Below, piece by piece: positions 1-11,154 of a stretch of DNA of 64,000 bases. A program made the position numbers and the translations under genes. Within the stretch, counting starts at the first letter, position 1; every line of letters starts with the position of its first letter. A model generated the notes under the pieces. That model saw only the letters and a program-made list of their open reading frames with translations. It had not been told where the DNA came from and searched no databases. Source of the stretch: Pyxicephalus adspersus (taxonomy: Eukaryota > Chordata > Amphibia > Anura > Pyxicephalidae); assembly GCF_032062135.1 (NCBI RefSeq), contig NC_092861.1, positions 135,113,248 through 135,177,247 on the forward strand, in the 5' to 3' direction.

Positions 1-310
1 ACAGGAGAATGGAGTACTGCACCCCTCATTGATGTCCTTATTCATTCTCCATTCGGCTGCCATTGGTAGATGGCATTTGTGGCATTTGTAGTGTTTCCCT
101 GAGGCAGCAGCTCAGTGGTTTGAGGAAGCAGTTACTGCACCACAATCCTACCACCAGTCTGAACATATGCTTAGTTTATAATTCTGTAGAATCATATGCA
201 TGATCTATTCTAATAGTAATAGTATGTAAGGTTTATTTTAAAGGAACAAATCTGAATTCCTAAAGATTCCTAAAAAAAGGCATTTAATATGTGTACCTTT
301 ACATTTGCAT
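1..310. other. Intergenic DNA, nothing recognised
   Basis: I see no gene, repeat end or RNA signature here. It is AT-rich sequence leading into the first TTAA element. Confidence 0.5.
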
Positions 311-737
311 TTAACCTCCCTGGCGGTCTGAATATATAAGTATTTTTTGACATTTTTTATGTCAACGCGGTACAGTTAAAAATACTTATTATTTTAAATT
401 TCCCGGCTGGTCCCTCCCCCCAGCCGCACGCTGTATCCCATGCCTGCCCGGCATTTGCTTCCCCTGACCTCGCAAACCCAATATTCACATGCCAGGGATG
501 CAGATGGCAGGCATCTCCAGGCAACACAGATGCTGGGCGGGCATTGCTGGGGGACGGCGATGCTGGGCATCACTGGAAGTGCCGCAGGCACTGCTAAAAG
601 ATGCTGCGGGCACGTGAGGACCAAGTAAGCTTTCCAATCCCATTTAAAATTTCAACCTGTGTGTGGCTCCGGGTTACCGCTTTTGGTACTGAAAATTAAC
701 CCCGAGCCACACTCAGTAATACCACCAAAGAGGTTAA
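311..737. mobile_element. TTAA-flanked nonautonomous DNA transposon, copy A
   Basis: The element is bounded by TTAA at 311-314 and 734-737. The left terminus reads CCTCCCTGGCGGT and the reverse complement of the right terminus reads CCTCTTTGGTGGTA, so they form an imperfect terminal inverted repeat. The inner right side carries 'taccgcttttggtact', which also occurs near the end of the 6.4 kb copy. TTAA target duplications are known for the piggyBac and Kolobok superfamilies, and I cannot decide between them. The short ORFs on both strands inside it are not conserved between copies and are not genes. Its middle is GC-rich and differs from the other three copies, so it may be a separate subfamily. 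Confidence 0.7.
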
Positions 738-1802
738 ACTGTTAAGTGTCCTGCTTCTTGAAGTTTTTTTTTCAATTTCTTGTACTGTATATGCGTACCA
801 GTGCTGTCACTGAGGAGGTCTAACTGCCAGAATGATGTACAATAGAAGGTTTCTTTGATGCAATCAATGCTCGTCCACCAAAAATTCCATTCCAGAGGTC
901 CTGATCATGTGACAGCTTACTAAAGCAAAGCAGATTTCTGTAGGATTGCATTTTGGAGAAAGCAATTGCACTGAATTCAAAATGAATCAACATCTGATGA
1001 GATGAAGCAAACTTGGCAAAAAATGCCAGATAGGGTGTATCAGAATATGTAGTTTTTTTTTTAACTTTCATTCAAGGTGAAATGACACAATTAATTGGTA
1101 ACAATTTGTATCTAATTATTATTTATCCAAGAAAACCCCTTTAATTCAGTGCTACCTTTCACCAAGCATGACTCTTTAATCATTCGATAAATGTAACCAA
1201 TTACTAGTCTTGAGAAACTTAGTACAGCGCTCAGAAAGCAATATTTTCAAGTTGAGTTGCAGTTGGTAAATGAGCAGAGTGAAAACAGAATCCATCATTA
1301 GACTGCAGTACAGGAATGTTATCTGGTGCGGCAAGACTAATCTATTCTCCCAGGCCGATCAATGCTTCTTTACTTCTGTCTCCTCGAAAATATTTTTAAT
1401 TCACAGAAACAAATGGATGTTTATGTCAGCGAATATTGTGATAAGTATCTGATTGAAACTCCAGCAGAGTACATCATAAATACTTCTATAAAATTTCAAA
1501 CAGAACAAGAAAAAAAAAGATGTAGTAGGAGGAGAAGCCAATACTGTGTTTTCACTGTGCACATATTGTCATAGATTTAACAGCATAGAGAGTTAGTGTT
1601 CCATTGATCTTAAATGTATCTCATCGAGAAGTACTTGTGGCATCTTTCTAAGTTAATGTATTTTTCCCAGGCCAGGTAATTAAGATATTTATGTAGATAA
1701 AATATTGAAAATATTACAAGTCACCGCTCAAGTTTGCTAACTTTTATTATAGTAACTCTTCTAAGAGGACCTGTGTTGTGGAACCTGTGCCCAATAAGAC
1801 CC
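738..1802. other. Intergenic DNA, nothing recognised
   Basis: Only short random ORFs are present (longest about 83 codons), with no splice context, repeat termini or RNA structure that I can support. Confidence 0.5.
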
Positions 1803-2056
1803 AGAGGGCAAACGGCTAGTCATCAGTATTGCCTGTGGGCTGCCTGTGCTCAATCTTTTTCCTATTACTTACTTACCATGCCCTTTTCTGCACAATCTCT
1901 TTGTGTCGAGAAACACATGTCAGAATTAGTAAAGCTTCCTGGTGTAAGACTTACCCTTGATGCCAAAAAGGCAAGAAGAGGGCAAATGACTGGTCATCAG
2001 TAATGGCTGTGAACTGCCTGCAGTCAATGTTTTCTCTATTTTTGACTTATCATACC
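1803..2056 (+). repeat. Pair of diverged ~80 bp direct repeats
   Basis: The stretch beginning 'agagggcaaacggctagtca' at 1803 is repeated at 1977 as 'agagggcaaatgactggtca', an offset of 174 bp. Both continue through 'catcagta', 'gctg', 'ctgcctg', 'tcaat', 'cttac/cttat' and 'catacc/catgcc' for about 80 bp. This is a local tandem-type duplication with an unrelated spacer. A short ORF spans both units but shows no protein repeat, so I do not call a gene. Confidence 0.6.
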
Positions 2057-2279
2057 TCGTATGAAGCATTCATCTTAGTATAGGCAAGGTAAGGTGGTGA
2101 AAGCATAAATACATGGAATGCACAGAATGAACCAGACAGAAGCAAGGATATCCTTGCACGACATGTCTTCAAGTACATCTTTCTCTCCAGCAAGGGAATA
2201 CAATTAAAAGCACAGTAGTGCTATTACTGATTTTCTCTTTAGATCTTGCAAGACTCGCAGTCAAAAGCAGCAGAGACAT

Positions 2280-2470
2280 AGATGATCTATTGTAATGCTT
2301 TGCATAATATGTCTGTGCTCTATAAATACAAGATATGCTCAGGTTTCTTCCCACATCTCAAAAATATGCAAGGTAACTTGGGTTCCCTTTAAAAAACTGA
2401 CCTTAAACTCTATTTATGACATTTAATTAATGTTGAGCATGTATTAGGTTTGTAATTAGGATTGAGGAAG
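2280..2470 (+). mobile_element. Fragment of tRNA-SINE body and LINE-type tail
   Basis: The part from about 2338 follows the body of the SINE at 19.5 kb: 'caggtttcttcccaca', 'aaaaatatgca', 'aactgaccttaaac' and 'gacattt' occur in the same order as in that SINE. Immediately upstream (2280-2325) is 'gcataatatgtctgtgct' followed by 'ctataaata', which resembles the shared LINE/SINE tail. Both pieces are heavily diverged. I infer two old insertions or one rearranged copy. Confidence 0.5.
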
Positions 2471-4802
2471 CTAAAAAAAAGTCACAAAAGATCCTGGTTG
2501 TGTGGATAGGTTCATAGCTACTACAAAGCACAGCTATACCATAGATTTTTGAATTTGTAAAGTTCATTTTTAAAAGTTAATACTTCTAATTTACATGAAT
2601 CAACATAATTGCTTCAAAAATTCGCCTTGTTCAAGTTTGGGTTTAGTTGGGATTAGTTTTTACCAGACTGTTCATTGTGTTTTGGTTGTCTGGCATGTCT
2701 TGCAACTAACTAGAAAAAAATGAATGGCCAATTAGGTAATGGTGAGCCGTCCAAATGGGACAAAAATACTTCTTTTTTTGTTTCCTAGGCCTTCTGTTTT
2801 GGATTTTAGTACAGGTTTTCTAGTTTGTTTTGCCTCCTCACTAGACGGCAAATAATTATTCCATTTCATTTTTTTCCACGAAGAATTACAGCACACACTC
2901 TCTCCTAGATAATTACATTTGAGAGCTCATAGAAAACAGAAACATCTTAAACAGAGCTTTAGTGCATTGAATGTATCTAAAACTGCTGACCTAATTTAAG
3001 CGTGACAACTTTACTTCTGATGTGTCATGTGACACGAGCAAGAAGCTACTTGAAATATTCATCAGCAGAGATTATATATTTAGATCAGTTATTTCACCAG
3101 TGCTTAGCAATTCTAGGCAATACAGTAAATAATTAGTGAAATCCTTTGTGCAGGCAGACAGATAAAGGAGACTGCTTGCTCACTGAGATATTGCATTATT
3201 TATTAGTGGGTTATGGTGAGTGAAGATAAACTCTGCTGGATATTGAGAAGGATGTTCCTTTGAGAATACAGCATATTCCCACCTGAGACTAGATCTGATA
3301 ACCGACAGGCTTGATCTGATTACAGGGTAAACATAATGATCCCTATGTATCCATGGTTGTAGTTTGAATTAAAAGAAAACTCCAGGCTAGAGTACTAAAA
3401 ACCAAAACAACCGCAATCACTGCAACTGCCCTAATTTGAAAAGTCCACTTCATGTACCTTTGAGAAGTTTTCACATTTTGTAGAAGAAAAAAATCCTCCA
3501 TTACAAAATACTTTAAAAATAAATTCTCTTTGCTTCCCCTGGATTAAGTAAGGGTTAAATGCATACCTATTCTCGGACGGGTATAGGGGTATTAGCCCCT
3601 CAATATCCTCATGTACAATGCAGGATTGCCCATCCCTTATGATATGTGATTATAGAAGCGAGAGGGCAGATGCACTACTGGAAAAGTAAAGCGGATTTAA
3701 GAGACCAACTGCCTATCCCAGAAGTAGAAGGGAAGGAGTCTCTAAAACTGTTCATTTCTGCAGGAAAAAAGGAATAGGCTAATTGTTTTTCTACATTATT
3801 TATGCTTAAAAAGGGTTTAAAGTCACACTTTGAACCTTGATTCAGGCTGGAAGTTATTGAAGGAAGGTACAGGTGATGTCCCTCCTGTAATAATCTGTCT
3901 TACCTGCCTGATTAAGGCAGGGATTTATCAAAAAAAAAGCTCTTTAGCTGGTAGTATCCAGCAACCCCAGTATCCTATGTGCATTTTGCATCTGAATGAA
4001 CTTCTCCATGCCTTCTGTTTTGTCATCCCAGCTTGATCAATCAGGATGAACAAAGATGGGAATGGAGAAGAAGAGAAGGGTGAATAAGGTGGATGTTTGT
4101 GATAGAACGGCAACAGGAATGTATAGTATAGTTTAGTTTAATTCCACTTGGGGAAACCAAACCAAACCAAACCAAAAATGATGGGGAAGAAGTCTCAGAA
4201 AAAAAATTTACAGGAGAGAGGAATTAGCTAATGTTCCTCCACTTAAACTCTCTTTAAAATAAATAAGCATTTAATATTTTCTGAATAGATTTTTCACTTG
4301 CCCTATCAACCTTTACTCTTTTGAAGTGCTATGTTAGCTGATCTATTAGTTTGAAACGTACATAGTAGTCATGCAGGTGGCTAGGCTCCTGGGGAAATCT
4401 CAAATGCAAATAACATTAAAACCAGACTGTGATTCTAAACTTTCCTTATTCTATCCTATTAAACCTCATGTATATGTAATGCACTGCCAGGGATTGTGGG
4501 GTACCTGTGTCTGCTTTCTGAAATCTGTACTGTGAAGCCCACAATCTTTTGATGTATCATCACAGATTTCAACTAAAAACACAGATGTGAATCTGGCTGT
4601 TGGTGGTTAGCAACTGCAACCATTGTATGTGGCAGAAACTAGTTTATTAAAGCTGTGTTTGGGAATAATTCTCCTGCATTTGAAATTGGTAAGCAAATGG
4701 GGCTTTATGGAGTGGGGAACAACCTTAAGTAGGTATTGCGTGCAGCAAGGGCTCACTCCACAGGTCACCTATAAACTGGCCACAACAAGCTTTATTGTGT
4801 TC
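2471..4802. other. Intergenic DNA with a candidate conserved element
   Basis: No gene or recognisable transposon is visible. The stretch 2880-3060 is AT-rich and looks like single-copy conserved non-coding DNA, but only alignment could show that. The ORFs here (up to 68 codons) look random. Confidence 0.4.
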
Positions 4803-4911
4803 ATTAGATTGTGAGCTCCTTTGAGGGGGAGTTAGTGACACGACTATGGACTTTGTACAGTGCTGCATAATATGATGGTGCTATATAAATACTGTGTAAT
4901 AATAATTGTGC
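4803..4911 (+). mobile_element. SINE/LINE 3' tail fragment
   Basis: It begins 'attagattgtgagctcctt', continues with 'ggactttgtacagtgctgca', 'taatatgatggtgctata' and ends in 'aataataatt'. This is the same tail as in the SINE at 19.5 kb and close to the tail of the LINE at 15.8 kb. No head or coding part is attached, so it is a 5'-truncated insertion. Confidence 0.75.
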
Positions 4912-5766
4912 TCCCAAAATTAACAAACAAAATTAGCAATTTCTGGAATTGTATAATTTAGGCTGCCTGTCAACAGAAATTACACATAAAAAGGAATTCT
5001 TACTTGCAAAGTTGACACCATACAATTTCTCTTCACAGAGCAGCAAGTCCCACCTTCTTGGAACTTTCCTAAACCAGAATAAAAAAGGAGAATGGGTTGA
5101 AATGGAATGCTACAGATATTCTTGGATGAAAAGGCATGTCTTCTGATACATGGATGGCAAAACTGTCAATTAATAGTCTGTAAAATTTCATTTTTAAGAA
5201 GCAGAAAATATGCATATAGTCCACGTACAGCTTGGGGGAATTGGAGGACCTGCAAAACAGATCCAGCCAATTGATGGGGAACAGGTTACATCATCGTTTA
5301 CTTCTGGTGCCTCAATAAGATATAATGTTTAATCTGAGCAATTACATATTGATGAGTAAACTGTGCAGATAAAGTTTAAATCATATGTAGCCTATAGATT
5401 TTATGGACAATAGACTGAAATAAATGGTTTTGAGGGTAAGAAATCAACATTTTGTACAAGTTGGAATGCTATAATTGTTTTTGAAAATATCCCGTAGGCA
5501 CCTGTATAGGGATTTTGTAGTATGAACACTCATACGGGTGAATAGGAAATCTTCTGACCCATTCTTTGGTGTATACTCTATATTTGCTTCTACAGGGAAT
5601 TTGAATTTTGTTCAAACACTGAAGAATTAGTGCAAACTAAAGGCCATGACTTGGCCTATCTCAGAAGTTGTGACAAGTGTCTCAAAATCTTTCTAATTGA
5701 GGACAGGTAAGTAAAAGACATTCAGAGTTGGATGGGGAACTGGTTCTGGTCCAGATGCCATATACT
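4912..5766. other. Intergenic DNA, nothing recognised
   Basis: No gene, RNA or repeat termini can be supported in this AT-rich stretch. Confidence 0.45.
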
Positions 5767-5990
5767 GGGCCTAATTTATTAAAGCTCTCCAAGGCTAGAG
5801 AGGATACACTTTTATCAGTAAAGCTGAGTGATCCAGCAAACCTGGAGTAGATCTGATTTAGGGTTGAAAATATTTGCTAATAAATAGCTAATGACTTTTA
5901 GGTAACCCATTCCAGGTCTTCTTGGTCACCCAGCTTCACTGATAAAAGTGTATCCACTCCAGCTTTGAAGAGCTTTATTAAATCAGGGCC
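5767..5990. mobile_element. 224-bp foldback MITE, copy 1
   Basis: The ends are long inverted repeats. The left reads GGGCCTAATTTATTAAAGCT and the reverse complement of the right reads GGCCCTGATTTAATAAAGCT, and the pairing continues inward through 'gagaggatacacttttatca' and 'aagctgggtgacc'. It is flanked by ACT on both sides (5764-5766 and 5991-5993), a probable 3-bp target duplication. Its length is identical to the copy at 18677-18900. It has no coding capacity. The superfamily is not assigned; 3-bp duplications occur in PIF/Harbinger and CACTA elements. Confidence 0.8.
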
Positions 5991-6371
5991 ACTGTGAGTG
6001 TAACCCAGTCTTTGGGTATAGTCCCACTTTGAATTATCCCTAGGTTATGAGACTAGTACTTATGTTTTTAAATTAGAAAGCCTGATTGATATTTGCATCA
6101 GAATTTTCCCAGGTTTTAGGACTGGTGTTCTATATTTAAGAGAAGCTTGCTTGCATACACCACCTTTACTTACGTATACTACAACTGGGAGGGCTAATAC
6201 AGAGATCCAGTAATTATATTCATCATATATTGGCACATCCAAGATAAGGATTTCAAGTTTCATTTGCACGTTGGAGGAAAAGGATAACTGTAATTTAGTG
6301 TGAATTTCAGGTATTCCCCAATAATGTTATTTAAATAATTTGTCTATTGAAGTGTTGACATTGAAGCTATA
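5991..6371. other. Intergenic DNA, nothing recognised
   Basis: Short AT-rich spacer between two transposons. No feature is supported. Confidence 0.4.
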
Positions 6372-7175
6372 TTAACCACCTGGGCGTTTACCCCGAGCCT
6401 GGTACGGGGTAAGAAAACTTGCTACAATCGTTTACCTTGAACCAGGCATGGGGTAGCTAAAAATATAAACACGGGTTACAGTGCAATCCGATTGTCATAC
6501 AACATTGTACACTATTTTTTTACATTACATTATACAGTATTTTTTTTAAAAGATATTTTTTTATAATGTTCTATAAAATATTTTTTTTTAAAGTTTATTA
6601 TTAAATTATTAAATTTTGGATATATTTCGGTCAGTTATGCATAAGAATTTTAGCCTACATGTACGCGTCCCTCTGCGATTGCTGATGATGTCAGTGCATA
6701 CGTCCATCGACGGGGGTCGTAGCGGGAAATTCAAATATTTTGTATTGGATTCAATATTCAATACAAAGTCCTGTATCCAATCCAATACAAAATAATTCAA
6801 AATATAGATTTAAAAATATAGAAAAATATATAAAGAATATATTCTATAAAAAAATATAGAATATATTTTAGAAAAATATATTACTATACAGTATACTGAA
6901 TTATCGCATTTTCAGTATTTTTTATTTATTTATGCATTCCTGTTTAAGCTGATTTTTGTGTTTTTTAATTTTATTATTAAAGTTAATTTTTTTTTTACAT
7001 GATTGTGTGTTTCAAACTTTATTATATTCAGGATATCTACTAGACCCTTGTTCGAACATATTTCTGTAAGTTACAGGTCTACAATTTAAAAAAAAAAATT
7101 AAAAATTTCATGAAAAAACAGTGTACTGCTTTTGGTACAGAAATCCAGACATCAGTGAAACGCCCAGGTGGTTAA
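6372..7175. mobile_element. TTAA-flanked nonautonomous DNA transposon, copy B
   Basis: TTAA occurs at 6372-6375 and 7172-7175. The termini CCACCTGGGCGTTT and AAACGCCCAGGTGG form a perfect 14-bp inverted repeat just inside. The interior is very AT-rich and contains the palindromic motif 'tgtattggattcaata' near 6742 with 'ccaatccaatacaaaata' near 6777. That motif is also seen in the copies at 32.3 and 48.8 kb. The segment 'tacatttc/gttttttaattt...' near 6950-7150 is shared with the right half of the 32.3 kb copy. No transposase is encoded. It is the least eroded of the four copies at its ends. Confidence 0.8.
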
Positions 7176-7930
7176 AAGTTCTTTTTTGCGCTTATAGTAA
7201 TCATTTATTTATTTGCTGATTTCTGCATTGGTTCATGTTCCTATTGGCAGTCCCAGCGCTCCATGCCTTTTTTTGCCTGTAGTATGCCTATTAGCGCTAA
7301 AAGTAGACAGGATATGAGGTTACATCTCCCCAGTGGGGTTAGACATAGCAATACAACTTTACATAAGTATGAGGATTTTGTTGGATTTGCATTAATTTTA
7401 AAGACATGCCTTACTGATAAGCTCTTAGAACTTTTAAAGGCTTCTTAAAAATACCATATACAGTTTTACTATAAATTGAAATGCATAATATGGTTATTGG
7501 CCTGTATTACCAACTAATATCGGATTTTGTTCTGTTCCTTATTTTCTTTAAGGGAAAAAACTAAAACTGTTCGGCCAGCTTAAAATGTACTCTGGTAATA
7601 GACAATAATGTAAAGTGGGGCAATTTACTGGAAAAATCCAATCTCAATGGAAATGCACTCTCCTGTGCCCAGGCAGCAGTGATATTCTATAGAGTGGGAA
7701 AGCTCTAGCTGTTTTCTTAAAATATGCAGCAAGTTGTAATGCTACAATTTCTCCACACTTTGTTACTTGCAAGCAATCATAAAGTGGTTTGGTTAAAAAT
7801 AAATATGTTGTTATTACCAGGTTTTTTTGTAAAGGGAAATTGCAGCTATTTTTGAGGTTAGAAATGATTGTTGCACATGCTTTGAAGCAATCATGTAAAG
7901 TAGGCTGATAGGAGAGAAAGCCATCTTCTT

Positions 7931-7934
<4 letters not shown>
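7176..7934. other. Intergenic DNA, nothing recognised
   Basis: Low-complexity AT-rich sequence. The minus-strand ORF that spans the following TA array is a reading of the microsatellite and not a gene. Confidence 0.4.

Positions 7935-7975
<41 letters not shown>
7935..7975. repeat. (TA)n microsatellite
   Basis: An uninterrupted run of alternating T and A, 41 bp long. Confidence 0.98.
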
Positions 7976-7977
<2 letters not shown>

Positions 7978-8811
7978 TGAAATCCTACAAGTAGCACATG
8001 TCACAAAATGGTTAATTTCTATGAATCTATTTTTTACTTAAATGTTAAATGTGATCAGATTAAATAAAAGAAGTAGAAGTGCACTACTCAGTGTGCAAAC
8101 CAAAGTCCCAAATAGATTTATAAAAGAAACTAGGAAAAAAGCATTCAAAAAGCTGCAAATTGCACTACATGAGCGTGCAAAAAGTAACATTTTATTGGTA
8201 CCTTTTGTAGCCCAGTTTTACAGCCTCTGCAGGCTACTGATGTGTTGTGAAGCCTCCTATGTGATTACTATAGAGCAGGGAATGTGCACAACAATCCTTA
8301 TTCTTTTCAATAGAAAGGTAGTTTATTATTCTTCCCAATGCTAGTCAACATTTCCATAGGAATGAAAATAGAATGTGGTGTGCTCTTGTTGGAGAAAAAT
8401 CCCTCCTGGTAGAGTGTTAATGTTGAAGCACACACATGTAAATTTAGGAGTTTAGGGTTTGGAAGAACAGGAACATGATAAAGGTTATAGAGTTCTAAAA
8501 GAAGAGTTATACTTTATAGTAGAACTGTCCAGAAGTGTGCAGAGGTGTCCAGGCTACAGACAGTAAATTGTTTGCAAATTGTTTATTACAAAAATTTAAA
8601 CAATTTAAAGCAACTCCTTACTGACCTCTGTAGTTGAGGACATTATGGAGCAATGGATTCTTAAAGTTAAAAGGTAGCAGTGAAGTCCTAGGTGGCTCTT
8701 CATTTAAACTTGCTCAGTATGACAACAATAATGATGTCTTATCTAGCGAGCAGGTGGAGCTTTAGACTGCTTTTCTCATTAAACATTAGTTCTGTCTTCC
8801 TAGCTCCTTTG
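7976..8811. other. Intergenic DNA, nothing recognised
   Basis: A 100-codon plus-strand ORF lies at 8042-8344 but has no recognisable domain, and its composition follows the surrounding AT-rich DNA. I treat it as random. Confidence 0.4.
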
Positions 8812-8819
8812 TTCTAAAA

Positions 8820-9137
8820 CAGTGGTTGCCAACTTTTTTAGACTCACGGACCACTAAATTTACCAGACCACGCATGCGCAGGGAGCCAGGAGTTACTCAA
8901 AGAGGAAGAGACTTTGTCTCGTCATGATGCCAGAAACCACCCACTCTCCCATCGCAGATCTGAGCCTGAGAGGGGAGAGTAGGTGGGTTGTGCCTACGAT
9001 CTGTACGGTGTACATAGTCCGTGACTCTGGCCGGTGCGCTCCCCCACCAGCCGGGAGCTTCTCCTGCTCGGGGGTGCACCAGTCAGAGCCGCGGACCAAC
9101 ACAATTCTTTCTGCGGATCATCGGTTGGCGACCGCTG
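8820..9137 (+). mobile_element. hAT-like nonautonomous element, copy 1
   Basis: It begins CAGTGGTTGCCAAC, and the reverse complement of its right end begins CAGCGGTCGCCAACC. It is flanked by a perfect 8-bp duplication TTCTAAAA at 8812-8819 and 9138-9145. An 8-bp duplication with CAG-starting ends is the hallmark of hAT transposons. The body shares 'cacggaccactaaat', 'catgatgccaga', 'cccactctcccatc' and 'cagagccgcgg' with the copies at 42.2 and 56.1 kb. The 139-codon ORF running through it is not conserved in those copies and is not a gene. Confidence 0.88.
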
Positions 9138-9145
9138 TTCTAAAA

Positions 9146-9658
9146 AGTCTATGGAGCTCAATAGTTCAAGGTAAACCTACACACTTGGTCTCTAACCAAG
9201 GATGCAGTCCAGACAAGGCAAGACTGAAACACCTATGGGCTACATTTCTAAAACAGGGAATCAGACATTTACCCAAATATTCCCTCATGAGAATTTCATG
9301 TGTTTCAATGGCAGCAATAGATTTTCCACCAGGTAATGTTTGAGGGAATATCAGATCCTCCGTTTTATAAATAGAGCCCTATGTGTCAATCATCAGTTTA
9401 AAAAACATGTTGATTTGCATAAAAAATAAATAAATAAAATTAAAATTAAAAAATCAAATGTAATTTGTTTTTACATTTATTCTTTGAACTACTTGATGGG
9501 GAGTGCAGGGCACAAATAATGCTTCTATAGGGAAGCCTGCACATTTACAACAATGTAAACTTCATCTGAAGTGTGAAGGTTTACTTGACAACTGGCTGGG
9601 GTAAAGTTTGTTTTTTGCTTTTGTTTTTTTACTTATTTGTTTTTTTTATTTATTTCTA

Positions 9659-9664
<6 letters not shown>
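9146..9664. other. Intergenic DNA, A/T-rich simple sequence
   Basis: Contains short (AAAT)n-like and T-rich runs near 9418-9450 and 9610-9660. Nothing else is recognised. Confidence 0.4.

Positions 9665-9696
<32 letters not shown>
9665..9696. repeat. (TA)n microsatellite
   Basis: A 32-bp uninterrupted TA run. Confidence 0.98.
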
Positions 9697-9697
<1 letters not shown>

Positions 9698-10183
9698 CCA
9701 GGCACATATTTCACAGACTTGTGGCTTATGTCCCTGCTAACCTAGCTAGCAAACCAACTCTAGATTTTAACCCAAATAGAGCTGAATGACTGCTACACTC
9801 CAGTGTCACAGGCACTAGAAGCACTTGAAGTACAATACTTTGAATATCTCATTCAATTTTTAACATAAAGGAAATAAAACATGAGCCAGGAATTTCAAAA
9901 CAGACTTCACAAAGCACATCAACATGACTCTTTCATAGAAGCGCCCGTTCTGTCTGTGCTTCCCTTTAATTAGAAAGCATTGTGAAGAAATCTGAATTAA
10001 TCACCCTGACTTTATTTATACAGCAGACTGTAAATACGATGAAAATAAAGGCTGTGCTGGAACTAGAGGCAGGTAAATAGGAACAATCTGTTTTAAAACA
10101 TTTTGAATATGATTGCACTGTGGATTACATATGAATATGTGATGATTCTTTTCTATACCTTATCTTGCTTTCATTGAATGCTT
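9697..10183. other. Intergenic DNA with a candidate conserved element
   Basis: The part 9950-10080 is non-repetitive and rich in TTAATTA-type motifs ('ctttaattagaaa', 'gaattaatcaccc'). I list it as a possible regulatory element only. The rest holds nothing recognisable. Confidence 0.35.
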
Positions 10184-10257
10184 CCCTATTTAATGTACAG
10201 CGCTGAGTAATATGTTGGCGCTATATAAATCCTGTTTATTAATATTAATATTAATTG
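10184..10257 (+). mobile_element. LINE 3' tail fragment
   Basis: It contains 'ccctatttaatgtacagcgc', then 'aatatgttggcgctatataa' and 'atcctgttta', ending in a degenerate ATT/AAT run. This is the end of the CR1/L2-like LINE seen at 15.8 kb, severely 5'-truncated. Confidence 0.8.
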
Positions 10258-11154
10258 GTTGCAAAAAAAATACAGAAAGGACTCAAGAGCATCTTCAATG
10301 AACCAGTTACAAACTTAAAAATAAACCAGTTGCATACACATAAATAAACCATTATGTATCTCTGGATTAGTATTTGCAAATTACCTTGTGGATTTTGGAC
10401 AAAAAAACATTGTTACAGCACAGTATGTCATGCACCCCCAGATAAGGTTCCAAAGTTCATTGATCAAACAGATAAATACATTTAAATAACTAGGAGTGAT
10501 AATAAGTAGAAATGGGTGGGTTGAGGATGAGTTACGTAAAGACAATAAAGGCAGTTGGAGGTCTATTTTGTTTCTTGGAGGGGTTATCGGCAATCTTGCA
10601 GTTTGTAATTCCGTTTCTTCCCCAATTTTGTGTACAGCAGAAAGTCACAGACTTTAAATAAAGAATAAAGAAAAATGTCAGAGCCTAATCATTGCTAAAG
10701 GGAAATGGCATTTACAAAAGATCAAACCTGAAAGAATACCATACATTGTATTGAATACAAAAATGAATAAGGATCCAAAGGAAGCCCAAGAGTTAAGCAG
10801 ATAAAACCTAAAGAGGAACTCAAAAGAGTCCCCCATTTAAACAAAAGTACACTTACCATCTTCCCCCCTTCTTCCGGGTTCTTGTTCCTACCTCACCTGA
10901 CCCAGGCGTGAGATCAGGTAACGTAGTCGGGAAAAAAAACTGAGCCTGAGATCGGCAATTTTTTTCCTTTTGACAAAAAGGCTCCTTCTGTGCATGCCTG
11001 AGATGAGTTTAGGTACAGTTTAGGACCAAAACCTAAAAGTGAAGACTTGGAAATTGAGAAAGTAAGGGTGTTAGTCAGAGATAGTGTTGGATGGGAAAAC
11101 CCTAATATTAAAACCTTGGCACCAATACCAACCAACAGGTGTAAAGAGGAGTAA
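10258..11154. other. Intergenic DNA with possible MITE end
   Basis: Around 10805 the sequence 'ctaaagaggaactcaaaa' looks like the end of a short transposon, but I cannot find its partner terminus. No gene is visible. Confidence 0.3.

Noticed and set aside
7644..7997. 117-codon minus-strand ORF with an Ile-Tyr repeat
   Set aside because: The Ile-Tyr repeat is the (TA)n microsatellite. The rest has no recognisable pattern.
8924..9343. 139-codon ORF
   Set aside because: It runs through a hAT-like element into flanking DNA, and other copies of the element do not preserve it.
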